This document shows, piece by piece, positions 6,577 through 15,735 of a stretch of 64,000 bases of DNA. A program made the position numbers and the translations under genes. Numbering within the stretch: the first letter of the stretch is position 1; each line of letters starts with the position of its first letter. The DNA is from UBA2982 sp040081395. GTDB taxonomy: Bacteria > Gemmatimonadota > Gemmatimonadetes > Longimicrobiales > Gaopeijiaceae. The notes under the pieces were generated by a model. That model was not told the DNA's origin and did no database searches. It worked only from the letters and a program-made list of their open reading frames with translations. The stretch lies in NCBI GenBank assembly GCA_040081395.1, contig JBEBGN010000001.1, positions 6,149 to 70,148 on the forward strand, given 5' to 3'.

Positions 6577-7898
6577 CTTCGACCTGCACGCGCCTCGGCC
6601 CGACCGCTGCCGCCGCTCTCGCCTATCTGCTCTTGGTGCCGGGTGTGCACGCTCAGGTACTCACCCTCACCGACGCGATCGACGCCGCCCTGGCCACGCA
6701 TCCCGTGCTCGCTGCGGCCGATGCGCGGGTGCTCGCGGCCGAGGGCGCCAGCGACGCCGCCCGCGCGGCACGGCTGCCTGCGGCTTCTGTGACGGCCAAC
6801 CTCACGCATTTCCAGGAGCCGATGGTGGTGGCGCCGCTGCACAGCCTGAGTCTGGGCAGCCCACCGACCTTCGACCGTTCGCTGCTACAAGGCCAGCTCG
6901 GCGCACTATACACGCTCTTCGACGGTGGGGTGCGCGGATCGCGCATTCGTGGCAGCGACGCCATGGGGGAAGCCACCAGGGCCTTTCGTGGCTCCGCCGA
7001 GATGGAGGTCCTCGAACAGACCGCGTCCGCCTACACCGGGACCGTGGCCGCGCGCGCTCTGCTCGAGGCCGCGAGGGCCCAGGTTGCCGCGCTCCAGTCG
7101 GAGCGAGATCGTGCCCAGCGACACCTGGAGGCCGGGTCTGCCGCCGAACTGGAAGTGCTCCGCGCGGACGCGGTTCTCCAACTGGCACGCGCCGCGGAGG
7201 CGAGCGCCCTGGCACGCGCAGGGCTCGCCGAGCGGGCACTCGCCCGCGCTATGGGCCTCGGCTCGGAGGCACTGTCGAGCAACCAGCTCGCCGACCTCGC
7301 CCCGAGGGCCATCTCTCCGGGCGAGCGGCGCCAAGACAGCCCCATCCTTCGTCAGGCCGACCGCTCCGTAGCCGCCGCTGAAGCCCTCCTGTCGGAGGAG
7401 CGCGGAGGGCGACTTCCATCGGTCGTGCTCGGAGCGGGAGTGCAGGACTTCGGCACCGCGACGGGGGACCACGTCCTCGAGTGGCGCGCGGGCGTCGAAC
7501 TGTCGTGGCCGCTCTTCACCGGAGGCGCCCAGGGGGCATCGGTGCGACGGGCCGCAGCGAACCTGGATGCGGCGCGGGCGGAGCTGGCGGGGGCAAAGCT
7601 GCGGGTCGACCAGGAGATCGACGCAGCGCGGACGGCCCTCGTCGAGGCAGACGCACGTCTCCAGGCCCTCGAGGCCGCGGTCACCCAATGGACGGAAGTG
7701 GCACGCATCGAGGCGCTGGCGCTGCAGGCCGGATCTGGGGAGCAGCGTGATCTACTCCGCGCCGAGGCCGGGCTCTTCGAGTCCCGCGCAGCACGAGTGG
7801 TGGCTCGACAGGACGCGATCCTCGCGCGGGTGCGTTTGGCCCGAGCCGAGGGCACTCTGACACGTGATTGGTTCGTCGAATCGATGGAGACCCGATGA
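6573..7898 (+). CDS. TolC-family outer-membrane efflux protein
   Basis: 441 residues with a signal peptide (cleavage after VHAQ, near residue 28). Two long alpha-helical repeats rich in Ala, Arg and Glu carry the OEP signatures LTLTDAIDAALATHPVLAAA and ELSWPLFTGGAQGASVRRA. It would form the trimeric outer-membrane duct for the ABC pump encoded downstream. The E. coli ybh locus borrows TolC from elsewhere; here a dedicated duct is second in the operon. It overlaps the flanking genes by ATGA at both ends. Confidence 0.9.
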   Translation: MTSTCTRLGPTAAAALAYLLLVPGVHAQVLTLTDAIDAALATHPVLAAADARVLAAEGASDAARAARLPAASVTANLTHFQEPMVVAPLHSLSLGSPPTFDRSLLQGQLGALYTLFDGGVRGSRIRGSDAMGEATRAFRGSAEMEVLEQTASAYTGTVAARALLEAARAQVAALQSERDRAQRHLEAGSAAELEVLRADAVLQLARAAEASALARAGLAERALARAMGLGSEALSSNQLADLAPRAISPGERRQDSPILRQADRSVAAAEALLSEERGGRLPSVVLGAGVQDFGTATGDHVLEWRAGVELSWPLFTGGAQGASVRRAAANLDAARAELAGAKLRVDQEIDAARTALVEADARLQALEAAVTQWTEVARIEALALQAGSGEQRDLLRAEAGLFESRAARVVARQDAILARVRLARAEGTLTRDWFVESMETR

Positions 7899-8887
7899 TG
7901 AAGACCCGCATCCGAATCGCGCTGCTGTTGATGGTCATTGCCGCGGGCTCCTGGCTCGCGCTGCGCGGACCCGCAACCGGGTCGACCGCGGTCGCTGCGT
8001 CGGGCACCGTCGAGGCGACGGATGCCGATCTCGGTTTCCAGGTCGCGGGACGCGTCCTCTCGATCGCGGTCGGCGAGGGCGACGCAGTCCGCACTGGCGA
8101 CGAGATCGCTCGCCTCGACACCCGCGAGCTGGACGCGATGCTCGACGGAGCTCGCGCGCAACTCGATGCGGCGCAGGCGAGGCTGCGTGAATTGGAGAGC
8201 GGCGCCCGCCCCCAGGAGGTGCTCACCGTCGAGGCCTCGGTCCGCGCCTCCGCCACGCGCGCCGAGGAGGCGCGCAGCGAGCTGGAGCGGGCCACCACCC
8301 TCTTTGCCGGGGGCGCAATCAGCCGGCAGACACTCGACCGCGCGGAATCCGCGCGCGCGGTCGCCGTAGCGGCGCTCGAGCAGGCGGAGGAGCAGTTGGC
8401 TCTCGTCGCAGAGGGGCCACGCGACGAGACCATCGAGGCGCAGCGCGCGGCGGTGGCGCAGGCCCGTTCCAATGTGGCGCGAGCCGAGGCCGCGCTCGGC
8501 CATGCGTTGGTCACCGCGCCGTTCGACGGGATCGTGACGGTTCGGCATCGCGAGCCGGGGGAGGCAGTCTCGCCGGGCGCACCGGTGCTCACGCTTCTCG
8601 ATCCGAGCGACCGATGGGTCCGGATCTACGTCCGCGAGGATCAGATGGGCTTCGTGCGCGTCGGCCTGCCGGCGCGCATCGTCGCGGACACCTACCCTGA
8701 CCGGGAGTACGCGGGCGAAGTGGTCTTCATCGGTAGCGAGGCCGAGTTCACGCCGCGCAACGTGCAGACGACCGAGCAGCGCACCAAGCTCGTGTATCCC
8801 GTCAGGATCCGGATCACGGGCGATCCGGGGTTCGACCTCAAGCCGGGCGTTCCCGCGGACGTGACCCTCGAAACCGGGGGGCCATGA
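7895..8887 (+). CDS. HlyD-family periplasmic adaptor (YbhG-like)
   Basis: 330 residues with one N-terminal membrane anchor (IALLLMVIAAGSWLAL), a lipoyl-like half motif (GFQVAGRVLSIAVGEGDAVRTGDEIARLD), an Ala/Glu-rich coiled-coil hairpin at about residues 75-190, the second lipoyl half (VTAPFDGIVTVRHREPGEAV) and a beta-barrel region. It links the inner-membrane ABC permeases to the TolC-like duct. The start ATG overlaps the TolC stop; an in-frame upstream extension to 7868 is not supported. Confidence 0.9.
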   Translation: MMKTRIRIALLLMVIAAGSWLALRGPATGSTAVAASGTVEATDADLGFQVAGRVLSIAVGEGDAVRTGDEIARLDTRELDAMLDGARAQLDAAQARLRELESGARPQEVLTVEASVRASATRAEEARSELERATTLFAGGAISRQTLDRAESARAVAVAALEQAEEQLALVAEGPRDETIEAQRAAVAQARSNVARAEAALGHALVTAPFDGIVTVRHREPGEAVSPGAPVLTLLDPSDRWVRIYVREDQMGFVRVGLPARIVADTYPDREYAGEVVFIGSEAEFTPRNVQTTEQRTKLVYPVRIRITGDPGFDLKPGVPADVTLETGGP

Positions 8888-9813
8888 GCACGGTCGTCGT
8901 CGATGGGTTGACGCGCACGTTCGGCTCCGTGAAGGCCGTAGACGAGCTCAGTTTCCAGGTCGCTGCCGGTGAGCTGTTCGGCATCGTCGGGCCCGATGGC
9001 GCCGGCAAGACCACCACGCTCCGGATGCTGGCCGGAGTCCTGCGCCCCACGGCGGGGACCGCGCTGGTTGCGGGGATCGACGTGGCCGCTCGACCCGAGG
9101 AGGTCAAGCCGCACATCGCGTACATGGCGCAGCGGTTCGGCTTGTACGAGGACCTCACCGTGGCCGAGAACCTCGAGTTCTACGCCGACCTCTACCGGGT
9201 TCCGCACGACGCAAGGCCCGCGCGCCTCGATCGACTGTACGCATTCAGTCGACTCGGGGAATTCGCGGATCGACTCGCTGGTAAGCTGTCAGGCGGTATG
9301 AAGCAGAAGCTCTCGCTCTCGTGCGCCCTGGTCCATCAACCCGAGGTATTGCTCCTCGACGAACCGACCTTCGGGGTCGACCCCATTTCGCGCCGAGAGC
9401 TCTGGCTCATCCTGCATGAGATGGTGCGGGAGGGAGTCACCATGGTGGTCTCGACCTCCTATCTCGACGAGGCCGAGCGCTGCGATCGCGTCACCCTCCT
9501 CAACGAGGGAAAGTCCCTCGCGCTCGACACGCCCGCGGCGCTGATGTCCTCACTGGGCGGGACGCTCCTCGCGTTGGCCACCGACGATCCGCGACGCGCG
9601 CGCGACCTGTTGCGAGCCTCGCCGCACGCCCAGACCGCGACGCTTTTCGGCGACACGGTCCACGTGATCCTCTCGCGCGGATCGAGCCCTGCGGACCTAG
9701 GCGGCGCCATGGAGCGCGTGGGCATCTCCGTGTCCAGCTCGCGGACGGTCGAGCCTTCGCTGGAGGACGTGTTCATCCATCTGGTCCGCCCGCCGACGGC
9801 GCACCATGCCTGA
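8884..9813 (+). CDS. ABC transporter ATPase 1 (YbhF N-half-like)
   Basis: 309 residues. Walker A GPDGAGKTT, signature KLSGGMKQKLSL and Walker B VLLLDEPTFGVD are all canonical, followed by a switch His-free stretch VVSTSYLDEAERC and a C-terminal extension typical of drug/ABC-2 exporters. It energises efflux together with the second ATPase. In E. coli the two ATPase halves are fused in YbhF; here they are separate frames overlapping by 8 nt (9806-9813). Confidence 0.92.
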   Translation: MSTVVVDGLTRTFGSVKAVDELSFQVAAGELFGIVGPDGAGKTTTLRMLAGVLRPTAGTALVAGIDVAARPEEVKPHIAYMAQRFGLYEDLTVAENLEFYADLYRVPHDARPARLDRLYAFSRLGEFADRLAGKLSGGMKQKLSLSCALVHQPEVLLLDEPTFGVDPISRRELWLILHEMVREGVTMVVSTSYLDEAERCDRVTLLNEGKSLALDTPAALMSSLGGTLLALATDDPRRARDLLRASPHAQTATLFGDTVHVILSRGSSPADLGGAMERVGISVSSSRTVEPSLEDVFIHLVRPPTAHHA

Positions 9814-10756
9814 GGCCGTCCCCCGCCCGGTCGTCGTGCAGTCGTTGTCGCGCCACTTTGGCGACTTCATCGCCGTCGACGGCATCACCCTCGACGTCCG
9901 CCCCGGGGAGATCTTCGGCTTTCTCGGTCCGAACGGTGCCGGGAAGACCACGACCATCAAGATGCTCACCGGGTTGCTGGCGCCTACGTCGGGTGAGGGC
10001 TGGGTCGCGGGACTCGACATCCGCGCGGAGCGACGCGCCATCAAAAGCCGCATCGGCTACATGTCGCAGAGGTTCTCCCTCTACGCCGATCTCACCGTGC
10101 GCGAGAACATCGACCTCTTCGCCGGACTCTACGGCGTCGACGGCGAGCGCCTCGAGCAGCGGCGACGCTGGATCCTCGACATGGCGGAGCTCGCAGGCCT
10201 GGAGTCGAGACTGACCGCGGAACTGCCCCTCGGTTGGAAGCAGCGTCTCGCGCTCGGGTGCGCGATGGTGCACGAACCGGGGATCCTCTTCCTCGATGAG
10301 CCGACCTCCGGCGTGGACCCGGTGGCACGGCGGCGTTTCTGGGACCTCATCGACGACCTCTCCGGCCGCGGCACCACCGTGTTCGTCTCGACCCATTACA
10401 TGGAGGAGGCCGAGTACTGCCACCGGCTCGCGCTCCTGAACCGCGGCCGGTTGATTGCGCTCGACACGCCCGCCGCCCTGCGAGCCCGCGTCGTCGAACC
10501 CATCCTGGAGGTGAGAACCGACGACGCTCCGGGCGCCGTGGACGCGCTGCTCGGCGCCGACGGAGTGCTCGACGCCGCGATGTTCGGGCGTGCCCTTCAC
10601 GTGACCGTCGCCGACGCGAACACCGGCGCAAACGTCGTTCGGCGCGCGCTCTCCCGCGCCGGGCGACGCGTGGAGGGGATCACACCGGTGGAGGCCTCCC
10701 TCGAGGACGTGTTCGTCTCGCTCGTGCGCGCTGAAGGCGGCGCGGTGGTCGGGTAG
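9806..10756 (+). CDS. ABC transporter ATPase 2 with degenerate signature motif (YbhF C-half-like)
   Basis: 316 residues. Walker A GPNGAGKTT and Walker B ILFLDEPTSGVD are intact, and the switch region is STHYMEEAEYC. The ABC signature reads LPLGWKQRL instead of LSGGQ, with the second Gly kept. This points to an asymmetric ATPase pair with one weakened composite site, a pattern also seen in related two-ATPase exporters. It overlaps ATPase 1 and precedes permease 1 by 4 nt. Confidence 0.9.
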   Translation: MPEAVPRPVVVQSLSRHFGDFIAVDGITLDVRPGEIFGFLGPNGAGKTTTIKMLTGLLAPTSGEGWVAGLDIRAERRAIKSRIGYMSQRFSLYADLTVRENIDLFAGLYGVDGERLEQRRRWILDMAELAGLESRLTAELPLGWKQRLALGCAMVHEPGILFLDEPTSGVDPVARRRFWDLIDDLSGRGTTVFVSTHYMEEAEYCHRLALLNRGRLIALDTPAALRARVVEPILEVRTDDAPGAVDALLGADGVLDAAMFGRALHVTVADANTGANVVRRALSRAGRRVEGITPVEASLEDVFVSLVRAEGGAVVG

Positions 10757-10760
10757 CGCG

Positions 10761-11882
10761 ATGGACCTCATGCGGCTCGGGGCCATCGCTCGTAAGGAGT
10801 GGATCCAACTAGGTCGCGACACGCGCAGCATGATCCTCGCGTTCGCGCTCCCGGTCTTCCTCCTGCTCTTCTTCGGGTATGCGATCACGTGGGACGTGAA
10901 TGACATCCCCGTCGCCGTGCTCGACCAGGACCGGACACTGCGGAGCCGATCGCTCGTCGAGGCGTTCGAGTCCAGCGGGTACTTCACGGTCACCGAGTAC
11001 CTGGAATCACCCGCCCTCGTGGACCGCCGGCTCGTCGGGGACGACGTGCTCGGCGTACTCTCGATTCCATCGGGATTCGGAAGCGAGCTCGCCGCTCCCG
11101 GCCGAGCCGCCGTGGTCCAGTTGCTGCTCGACGGCAGCGACGCGAATACCGCGACCATCGCGCTCAACTACGCGGACGCGATCGTGGCGAGGTTCGGCGC
11201 GCGCGCGGTGCTCGGCGGCCTCCGTGCGGTCCCGCCGATCACGCTCGAGGCGCGCACTTGGTACAACCCGAACCTCGAGAGCCGCCACATGATCGTGCCC
11301 GGCCTCATCGCGGTCATCATGTCGATCATCGCGGCGATGCTCACCGCGCTCACCATCGCACGGGAGTGGGAGAGGGGCACGATGGAGCAACTCGCGGCCA
11401 CACCGGTCAGCCGGCTTGAGGTCGTGGTCGGGAAGCTCCTCCCTTACCTCGCCATCGGGCTCTTCGACGTGGCCGTGACGGTTGCCGCCGGCATGTGGAT
11501 CTTCGACACGCCACTCGACGGGAGCCTCCTGCTGCTGGCCGTCCTCACCTTGCTCTTTCTCGTCGGCGCGCTCGGCTTGGGCATCTTCATCTCTGCAGCG
11601 GTGAAGTCTCAGGTTTTGGCGATGCAGATCGCGATGGTGGCGACCTACCTCCCCGCCGTGCTCCTGTCGGGGTTCATGTTCGACATCGCGAGCATGCCCG
11701 CGGTGCTGCGCGGCGTGACGTTCCTCGTGCCCGCACGCTACTTCGTGACGGTCACCCGAGGGATCTTCCTGAAGGGCGTGGGACCCGAAGTGCTCTGGGC
11801 CCAGGCGGGTTTCATGCTCGCGTACGCTGCTCTCGGGCTGACGCTCGCCACCCGCGCGTTCCGAAAGGAGCTGCAGGCGTGA
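10761..11882 (+). CDS. ABC-2 type permease 1 (YbhS-like)
   Basis: 373 residues. One membrane segment near the N-terminus (MILAFALPVFLLLFFGYAI), a large periplasmic domain of about 150 residues (VAVLDQDRTLRSRSLVEAF), then five membrane segments starting at MIVPGLIAVIMSIIAAMLTALTIARE. The motif REWERGTMEQLAATPV is characteristic of ABC-2 exporters. It pairs with permease 2, whose gene overlaps by GTGA. Confidence 0.9.
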   Translation: MDLMRLGAIARKEWIQLGRDTRSMILAFALPVFLLLFFGYAITWDVNDIPVAVLDQDRTLRSRSLVEAFESSGYFTVTEYLESPALVDRRLVGDDVLGVLSIPSGFGSELAAPGRAAVVQLLLDGSDANTATIALNYADAIVARFGARAVLGGLRAVPPITLEARTWYNPNLESRHMIVPGLIAVIMSIIAAMLTALTIAREWERGTMEQLAATPVSRLEVVVGKLLPYLAIGLFDVAVTVAAGMWIFDTPLDGSLLLLAVLTLLFLVGALGLGIFISAAVKSQVLAMQIAMVATYLPAVLLSGFMFDIASMPAVLRGVTFLVPARYFVTVTRGIFLKGVGPEVLWAQAGFMLAYAALGLTLATRAFRKELQA

Positions 11883-13000
11883 GCGTCCTGCGCATCCGCC
11901 GCATGGTGGTGAAGGAGCTGCGTCAGCTCTTCCGCGACCCGCGCACCAAGCGCGTCATCTTCGTGGCGCCGATCATCCAACTGGTGCTCTTCGGATACGC
12001 GGTCAACACGGATGTCCGCAACGTGTCGATGGCCTTGGTCGATCACGACCGCACACCCGAGTCTCGGGAGCTGGTCGACGCGCTGACCGCGTCCGGGTAC
12101 TTCCGCGTGGTCCTCTCGTCGGACCAATCCTCCGCTCTAGGCGTCGCGCTCGACGAGGGGGACGCACTGGTCGGCATCGAGATACCCGCTGGCTACGCTC
12201 GAGATCTGGCCGCCGCCCGCGCACCTTCCGTCCAACTGCTTCTGGATGGCACGAACTCCAACACCGCCACGGTCGCGCAGGGATACGCGACGCGCATCAT
12301 CGCGAACCTCGGCACCCAGATCGCGATGTCGTCGCGCCCTACCTCCAACCCGATCGCGGGAGGCGTCGATCTGCGCACGCGAGCCTGGTTCAACCCGTCG
12401 CTCGAGTCTCGCGTCTACAACGTACCCGCCGTGATTGGCGTGATCATTCTACTCATGTGTCTGTTGCTCACCGCGTTGGCCGTAGTTCGCGAACGTGAGG
12501 TGGGAACGCTCGAACAACTGCTCGTGTCGCCACTCAGCGCAACCGAGCTGATGCTCGGCAAGACGATCCCCGTTGCGGGTATCGCATTCGTTCAACTTTC
12601 CCTCGTCACGTCGGTCGCGCTCCTCTGGTTCGACATTCCGATGAGGGGTTCCCCGGCGACTCTGGTGCTCGCGGCAGCCCTCTTCATCCTCGCCGGGCTC
12701 TCGCTCGGACTCTTCATCTCGACCATTTCCGCCACGCAGCAAGAGGCCTTCCTGGCCATGTTCCTGTTCCTGCTGCCGGCCATCATCCTCTCGGGCTTCC
12801 TGTACCCGATCGACACGATGCCGGAGATATTCCAACACCTCACGCTCGCGAACCCGCTGCGGCACTTCCTGGAGATCGTACGCGGGATCTTCCTGCGCGG
12901 AGCAGGCGTCGGGGACCTGTGGGTGCAGTTCGTCGTGCTCGCCGGCATGGCCCTGGGCGGCCTGGCGGTGGCGACCTGGCGCTTCCGCACCACGCTGTAG
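11879..13000 (+). CDS. ABC-2 type permease 2 (YbhR-like)
   Basis: 373 residues with the same architecture as permease 1: N-terminal segment (IFVAPIIQLVLFGYAV), periplasmic domain (MALVDHDRTPESRELVDAL) and five C-terminal segments, with REREVGTLEQLLVSPL. The GTG at 11879 overlaps the stop of permease 1. The frame is open further upstream (to 11495), but that part lies inside permease 1 and is not coding. Substrate unknown; cationic drugs or lipophilic toxins are typical for the family. Confidence 0.9.
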   Translation: MSVLRIRRMVVKELRQLFRDPRTKRVIFVAPIIQLVLFGYAVNTDVRNVSMALVDHDRTPESRELVDALTASGYFRVVLSSDQSSALGVALDEGDALVGIEIPAGYARDLAAARAPSVQLLLDGTNSNTATVAQGYATRIIANLGTQIAMSSRPTSNPIAGGVDLRTRAWFNPSLESRVYNVPAVIGVIILLMCLLLTALAVVREREVGTLEQLLVSPLSATELMLGKTIPVAGIAFVQLSLVTSVALLWFDIPMRGSPATLVLAAALFILAGLSLGLFISTISATQQEAFLAMFLFLLPAIILSGFLYPIDTMPEIFQHLTLANPLRHFLEIVRGIFLRGAGVGDLWVQFVVLAGMALGGLAVATWRFRTTL

Positions 13001-13017
13001 GCGGTAGGTAGGCTGTC

Positions 13018-13932
13018 GTGATCCCGACCAAGGTCAACTACGTGAAACACCTTCGATTTCTGCGCGGCCTCTGGCACCACATCGGACAGGTCAACCAGGG
13101 CCGCTACCCGATCTACCTCGACTATGCCGTGCAACCGAAGCCTCGTTGGGGTTGGGGGCGACCCCCACACGCAGAGTTGCACGACCTCATCGCGACCGGG
13201 CGCGAACGGTACGCTCACACGTGCAGCGAGCTCGAGGCCTTCGCGCACGGCCTCAAGCGGATCCCCTTCACCACCACCAACGAGCGCGAGCCCCATTGGG
13301 CCAACGCGTACATGGCGGGGCTCGACGCCGCGACTCTGTACGCCTTTCCGAAGATCTTCGGATCACGTCGGTACCTCGAGGTCGGCTCCGGTAACTCCAC
13401 CCGATTCGTGCGGCGCTCGATCGACGACCATCGACTCGCCATGACCATCACCTCCATCGACCCCACCCCGCGCGCGTTCGTGGACGAAATCTGCGACGAG
13501 GTGGTACGCACCGGACTCGAGGAGGCGCCGCTCGAGATCTTCGACGTGCTCGAAGCCGACGACATTTTGATGCTCGACGGATCGCATCGCTGCTTGCAAA
13601 ACAGCGACGTGACCGTCGCCCTGCTCGAGATCCTCCCCCGCCTCAGGCCCGGCGTGATCGTGTTCATCCACGACATCTACCTTCCCTACGACTATCCTGC
13701 GGAGTGGGAGCGACGCTACTACTCCGAGCAGTATCTGCTCGGGGCAATGCTCCTTGCCGATGCGGGCCGTCGGTATGAGATCCTGTTCCCCGCGCACTTC
13801 TGCACCGAGGATGCCCAGCTCGGCCCGCAGACCATGGATATGTGGGGCCGATTGGCCCCCATGGACCCCGCCGTCCGGGGCAGTGCGTTCTGGCTTCGGA
13901 TACGAGAAGGGGCGGAGACAAGCCCGACTTGA
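13018..13932 (+). CDS. Putative class I SAM-dependent methyltransferase
   Basis: 304 residues from a GTG start 17 nt after the permease 2 stop. YLEVGSGNSTRFVRRSI (about residues 121-137) looks like the SAM-binding glycine motif I, and MLDGSHRC followed by VIVFIHDIYLPYDYPAEW resembles later motifs of the Methyltransf_24 type. The first 100 residues match nothing I recognise. It is probably carried on the efflux operon transcript, so it might modify the exported compound or its target, but this is only a positional argument. Its stop overlaps the -35 of the next promoter. Confidence 0.6.
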   Translation: MIPTKVNYVKHLRFLRGLWHHIGQVNQGRYPIYLDYAVQPKPRWGWGRPPHAELHDLIATGRERYAHTCSELEAFAHGLKRIPFTTTNEREPHWANAYMAGLDAATLYAFPKIFGSRRYLEVGSGNSTRFVRRSIDDHRLAMTITSIDPTPRAFVDEICDEVVRTGLEEAPLEIFDVLEADDILMLDGSHRCLQNSDVTVALLEILPRLRPGVIVFIHDIYLPYDYPAEWERRYYSEQYLLGAMLLADAGRRYEILFPAHFCTEDAQLGPQTMDMWGRLAPMDPAVRGSAFWLRIREGAETSPT

Positions 13933-13957
13933 CAATGTTTTAAGATTGAATCATCAT
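13929..13957 (+). promoter_or_regulatory. Sigma70-type promoter for the dioxygenase-esterase pair
   Basis: A perfect -35 TTGACA (13929-13934), an AT-rich 17-nt spacer and CATCAT (13952-13957, 4/6). The predicted start of transcription is near 13964, 35 nt before the ATG at 13999. The -35 overlaps the stop codon of the preceding gene. Confidence 0.55.
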
Positions 13958-13998
13958 CTGGGCATCGTACGATCCTCCCGCACGATGGAAGGACTTCC

Positions 13999-15069
13999 AT
14001 GAAGCCGCTCGAGACTCGGGGCTTCCATCACATCACGATGGTGTCGACGAACGCCCCCAGAACGCTCGCGTTCTACGGCGGCCTCCTCGGCTTCGACCTC
14101 GTGAAGAAGACCGTCAACTTCGACGATCCGGGCGCCTACCACCTGTACTTCGGTCGCGACGGCGGCCGCCCGGGCACCATCCTCACGTTCTTCGAGTGGG
14201 CGCACTCGCGCCGAGGCCACTGGGGCGTCGGTGGTGTTCACCACCTCGCCCTCGGCGTCGCGACACCGGAAGCGCAGCTCAAGTGGAAGCGGCGGCTCAT
14301 CGACGCGGGCGTACCCGTCAGTGGCCCGATCGACCGCGGCTACTTCACCAGCCTCTACTTCGCGGACCCCGATGGCCAGGTGCTCGAGATCGCCACGGCC
14401 GGGCCCGGTTACGCAATCGACGAGCCGCCGGACGCGCTGGGTGGACGCCTCGTGGTACCGCCCTCCGAGCGACTACCCGGTGGCCGCGACGAGCAGGCGA
14501 TCGCGCAACGCACGCACCCTGAGCCCGTTCCGGTCATCACGCCGGATATGACGCTCGACGGCATCCACCACATCACGGGGATCACCGACGACATCGAGCG
14601 GGCGGGCGACTTCTACGAACGCGCGCTCGGGCTCCGCGTCGTGAAGAAGACGTTCAACCAGGACGACGAGCGCACCAAGCATTACTTCTGGGCGCGGTAC
14701 GACGGGAAGTCCATCGGCCACCACTCGGCCCTCACCCTCTTCGGTTGGGAAGGAAGCCGCCACATCGCGCGCCCAGGCGCGGGTCAGACCCATCACATCG
14801 CCTTCCGTGCCGAGAGCCGCGAGGAACAGACCGCGTGGCGGGAGCACCTGCTCTCTCTCGGCATCGACGTGACCACGGTTCGGGACCGCACTTACTTCGA
14901 GAGCATCTACTTCCACGCGCCGGACGGACTGCTCCTCGAGATCGCGACGGATGGCCCGGGCTTCGCGATCGACGAGCCGAAGGAGGAGTTGGGTGGGTCG
15001 CTCAAGCTACCTTCGTGGCTCGAGCCTCGCCGCCCCGAGATCGAACGCGCACTGGTGCCGCTCACGTGA
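13999..15069 (+). CDS. MhqO-like ring-cleaving dioxygenase (VOC fold)
   Basis: 356 residues with two tandem vicinal-oxygen-chelate modules: GFHHITMVSTNAPRTLAFYG at the N-terminus and DGIHHITGITDDIERAGDFY from about residue 187. Metal-ligand candidates are His in GFHHIT, GVHHLALG and HHIAFRAE, and the Glu residues in YFADPDGQVLEIA and YFHAPDGLLLEIA. This is the MhqO/PcpA-type family that opens hydroquinone-like rings with Fe(II). The next gene is an MhqD-like esterase, as in the quinone-resistance operons of Bacillus. Substrate range is inferred. Confidence 0.85.
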   Translation: MKPLETRGFHHITMVSTNAPRTLAFYGGLLGFDLVKKTVNFDDPGAYHLYFGRDGGRPGTILTFFEWAHSRRGHWGVGGVHHLALGVATPEAQLKWKRRLIDAGVPVSGPIDRGYFTSLYFADPDGQVLEIATAGPGYAIDEPPDALGGRLVVPPSERLPGGRDEQAIAQRTHPEPVPVITPDMTLDGIHHITGITDDIERAGDFYERALGLRVVKKTFNQDDERTKHYFWARYDGKSIGHHSALTLFGWEGSRHIARPGAGQTHHIAFRAESREEQTAWREHLLSLGIDVTTVRDRTYFESIYFHAPDGLLLEIATDGPGFAIDEPKEELGGSLKLPSWLEPRRPEIERALVPLT

Positions 15070-15731
15070 GCGCGACCAGCCCCACCCGCACGCTCGACTA
15101 CGACTTCGTGCGCGGAACCGACACCGGTGCAACTTCGACGGTGGCAGTGCTGCTCCACGGACGCGGGAGCGACAAGCACGACCTCTTGGGAATCCGGTCC
15201 CTCCTTCCTGCGGATTGGTCGCTGGTCACCCCGCGTGCTCCCTTCGCGGGTGCGCCGTGGGGATACGGCCCCGGGTACGCATGGTACCGCTACGTGGAAG
15301 AAGATCGCGTGGTGACGGACACGCTTGTCGAAAGCCTGGGGCTGCTCGATGAGTTCCTCTCCGGTCTGAGCAAAGCGGTCGGATTCGAGCCGGGGAGGAT
15401 CGTGATCGGAGGCTTCTCGCAGGGCGGCACCATGAGCCTCGCGTACGCCATCACCCGTCCCGGCTCGGTGGCCGCCGCCCTCAACTTCTCCGGCTTCCTG
15501 GCCGCCTGGATCGATCTCGACGAAACCGGCGCGGCCCCTCCGATCACACCCTTGTTCTGGGGTCACGGCACCGGGGATCCTGCCATCCCGATCGCGCTGG
15601 CTGAACGTGGTCGCTCGCGTCTACGTCGAGCCGGGGCCCGCATGGTGGCGCGCGACTACCGCATCGGCCACTGGATCGCGGAGGAAGAAGTCGCGGAGGC
15701 CGTGGCGATGGTGGGGAGCCTGAACGGCTAG
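15066..15731 (+). CDS. MhqD-like carboxylesterase (phospholipase/carboxylesterase family)
   Basis: 221 residues starting at the GTG that overlaps the dioxygenase stop (GTGA). The alpha/beta-hydrolase signature VAVLLHGRGSDKHDLL contributes the oxyanion hole. The triad is Ser in GGFSQGGTMS, Asp in GHGTGDPAIPI and His in YRIGHWIAEEE. Its pairing with the MhqO-like dioxygenase suggests a joint role in detoxifying or degrading quinones and aromatic compounds. Confidence 0.85.
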   Translation: MSATSPTRTLDYDFVRGTDTGATSTVAVLLHGRGSDKHDLLGIRSLLPADWSLVTPRAPFAGAPWGYGPGYAWYRYVEEDRVVTDTLVESLGLLDEFLSGLSKAVGFEPGRIVIGGFSQGGTMSLAYAITRPGSVAAALNFSGFLAAWIDLDETGAAPPITPLFWGHGTGDPAIPIALAERGRSRLRRAGARMVARDYRIGHWIAEEEVAEAVAMVGSLNG

Positions 15732-15735
15732 CGCT

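Noticed and set aside
9773..11167. 464-residue minus-strand open frame
   Set aside because: It is antisense to the second ATPase and permease 1, which have clear motifs. Long antisense frames are expected in GC-rich DNA.
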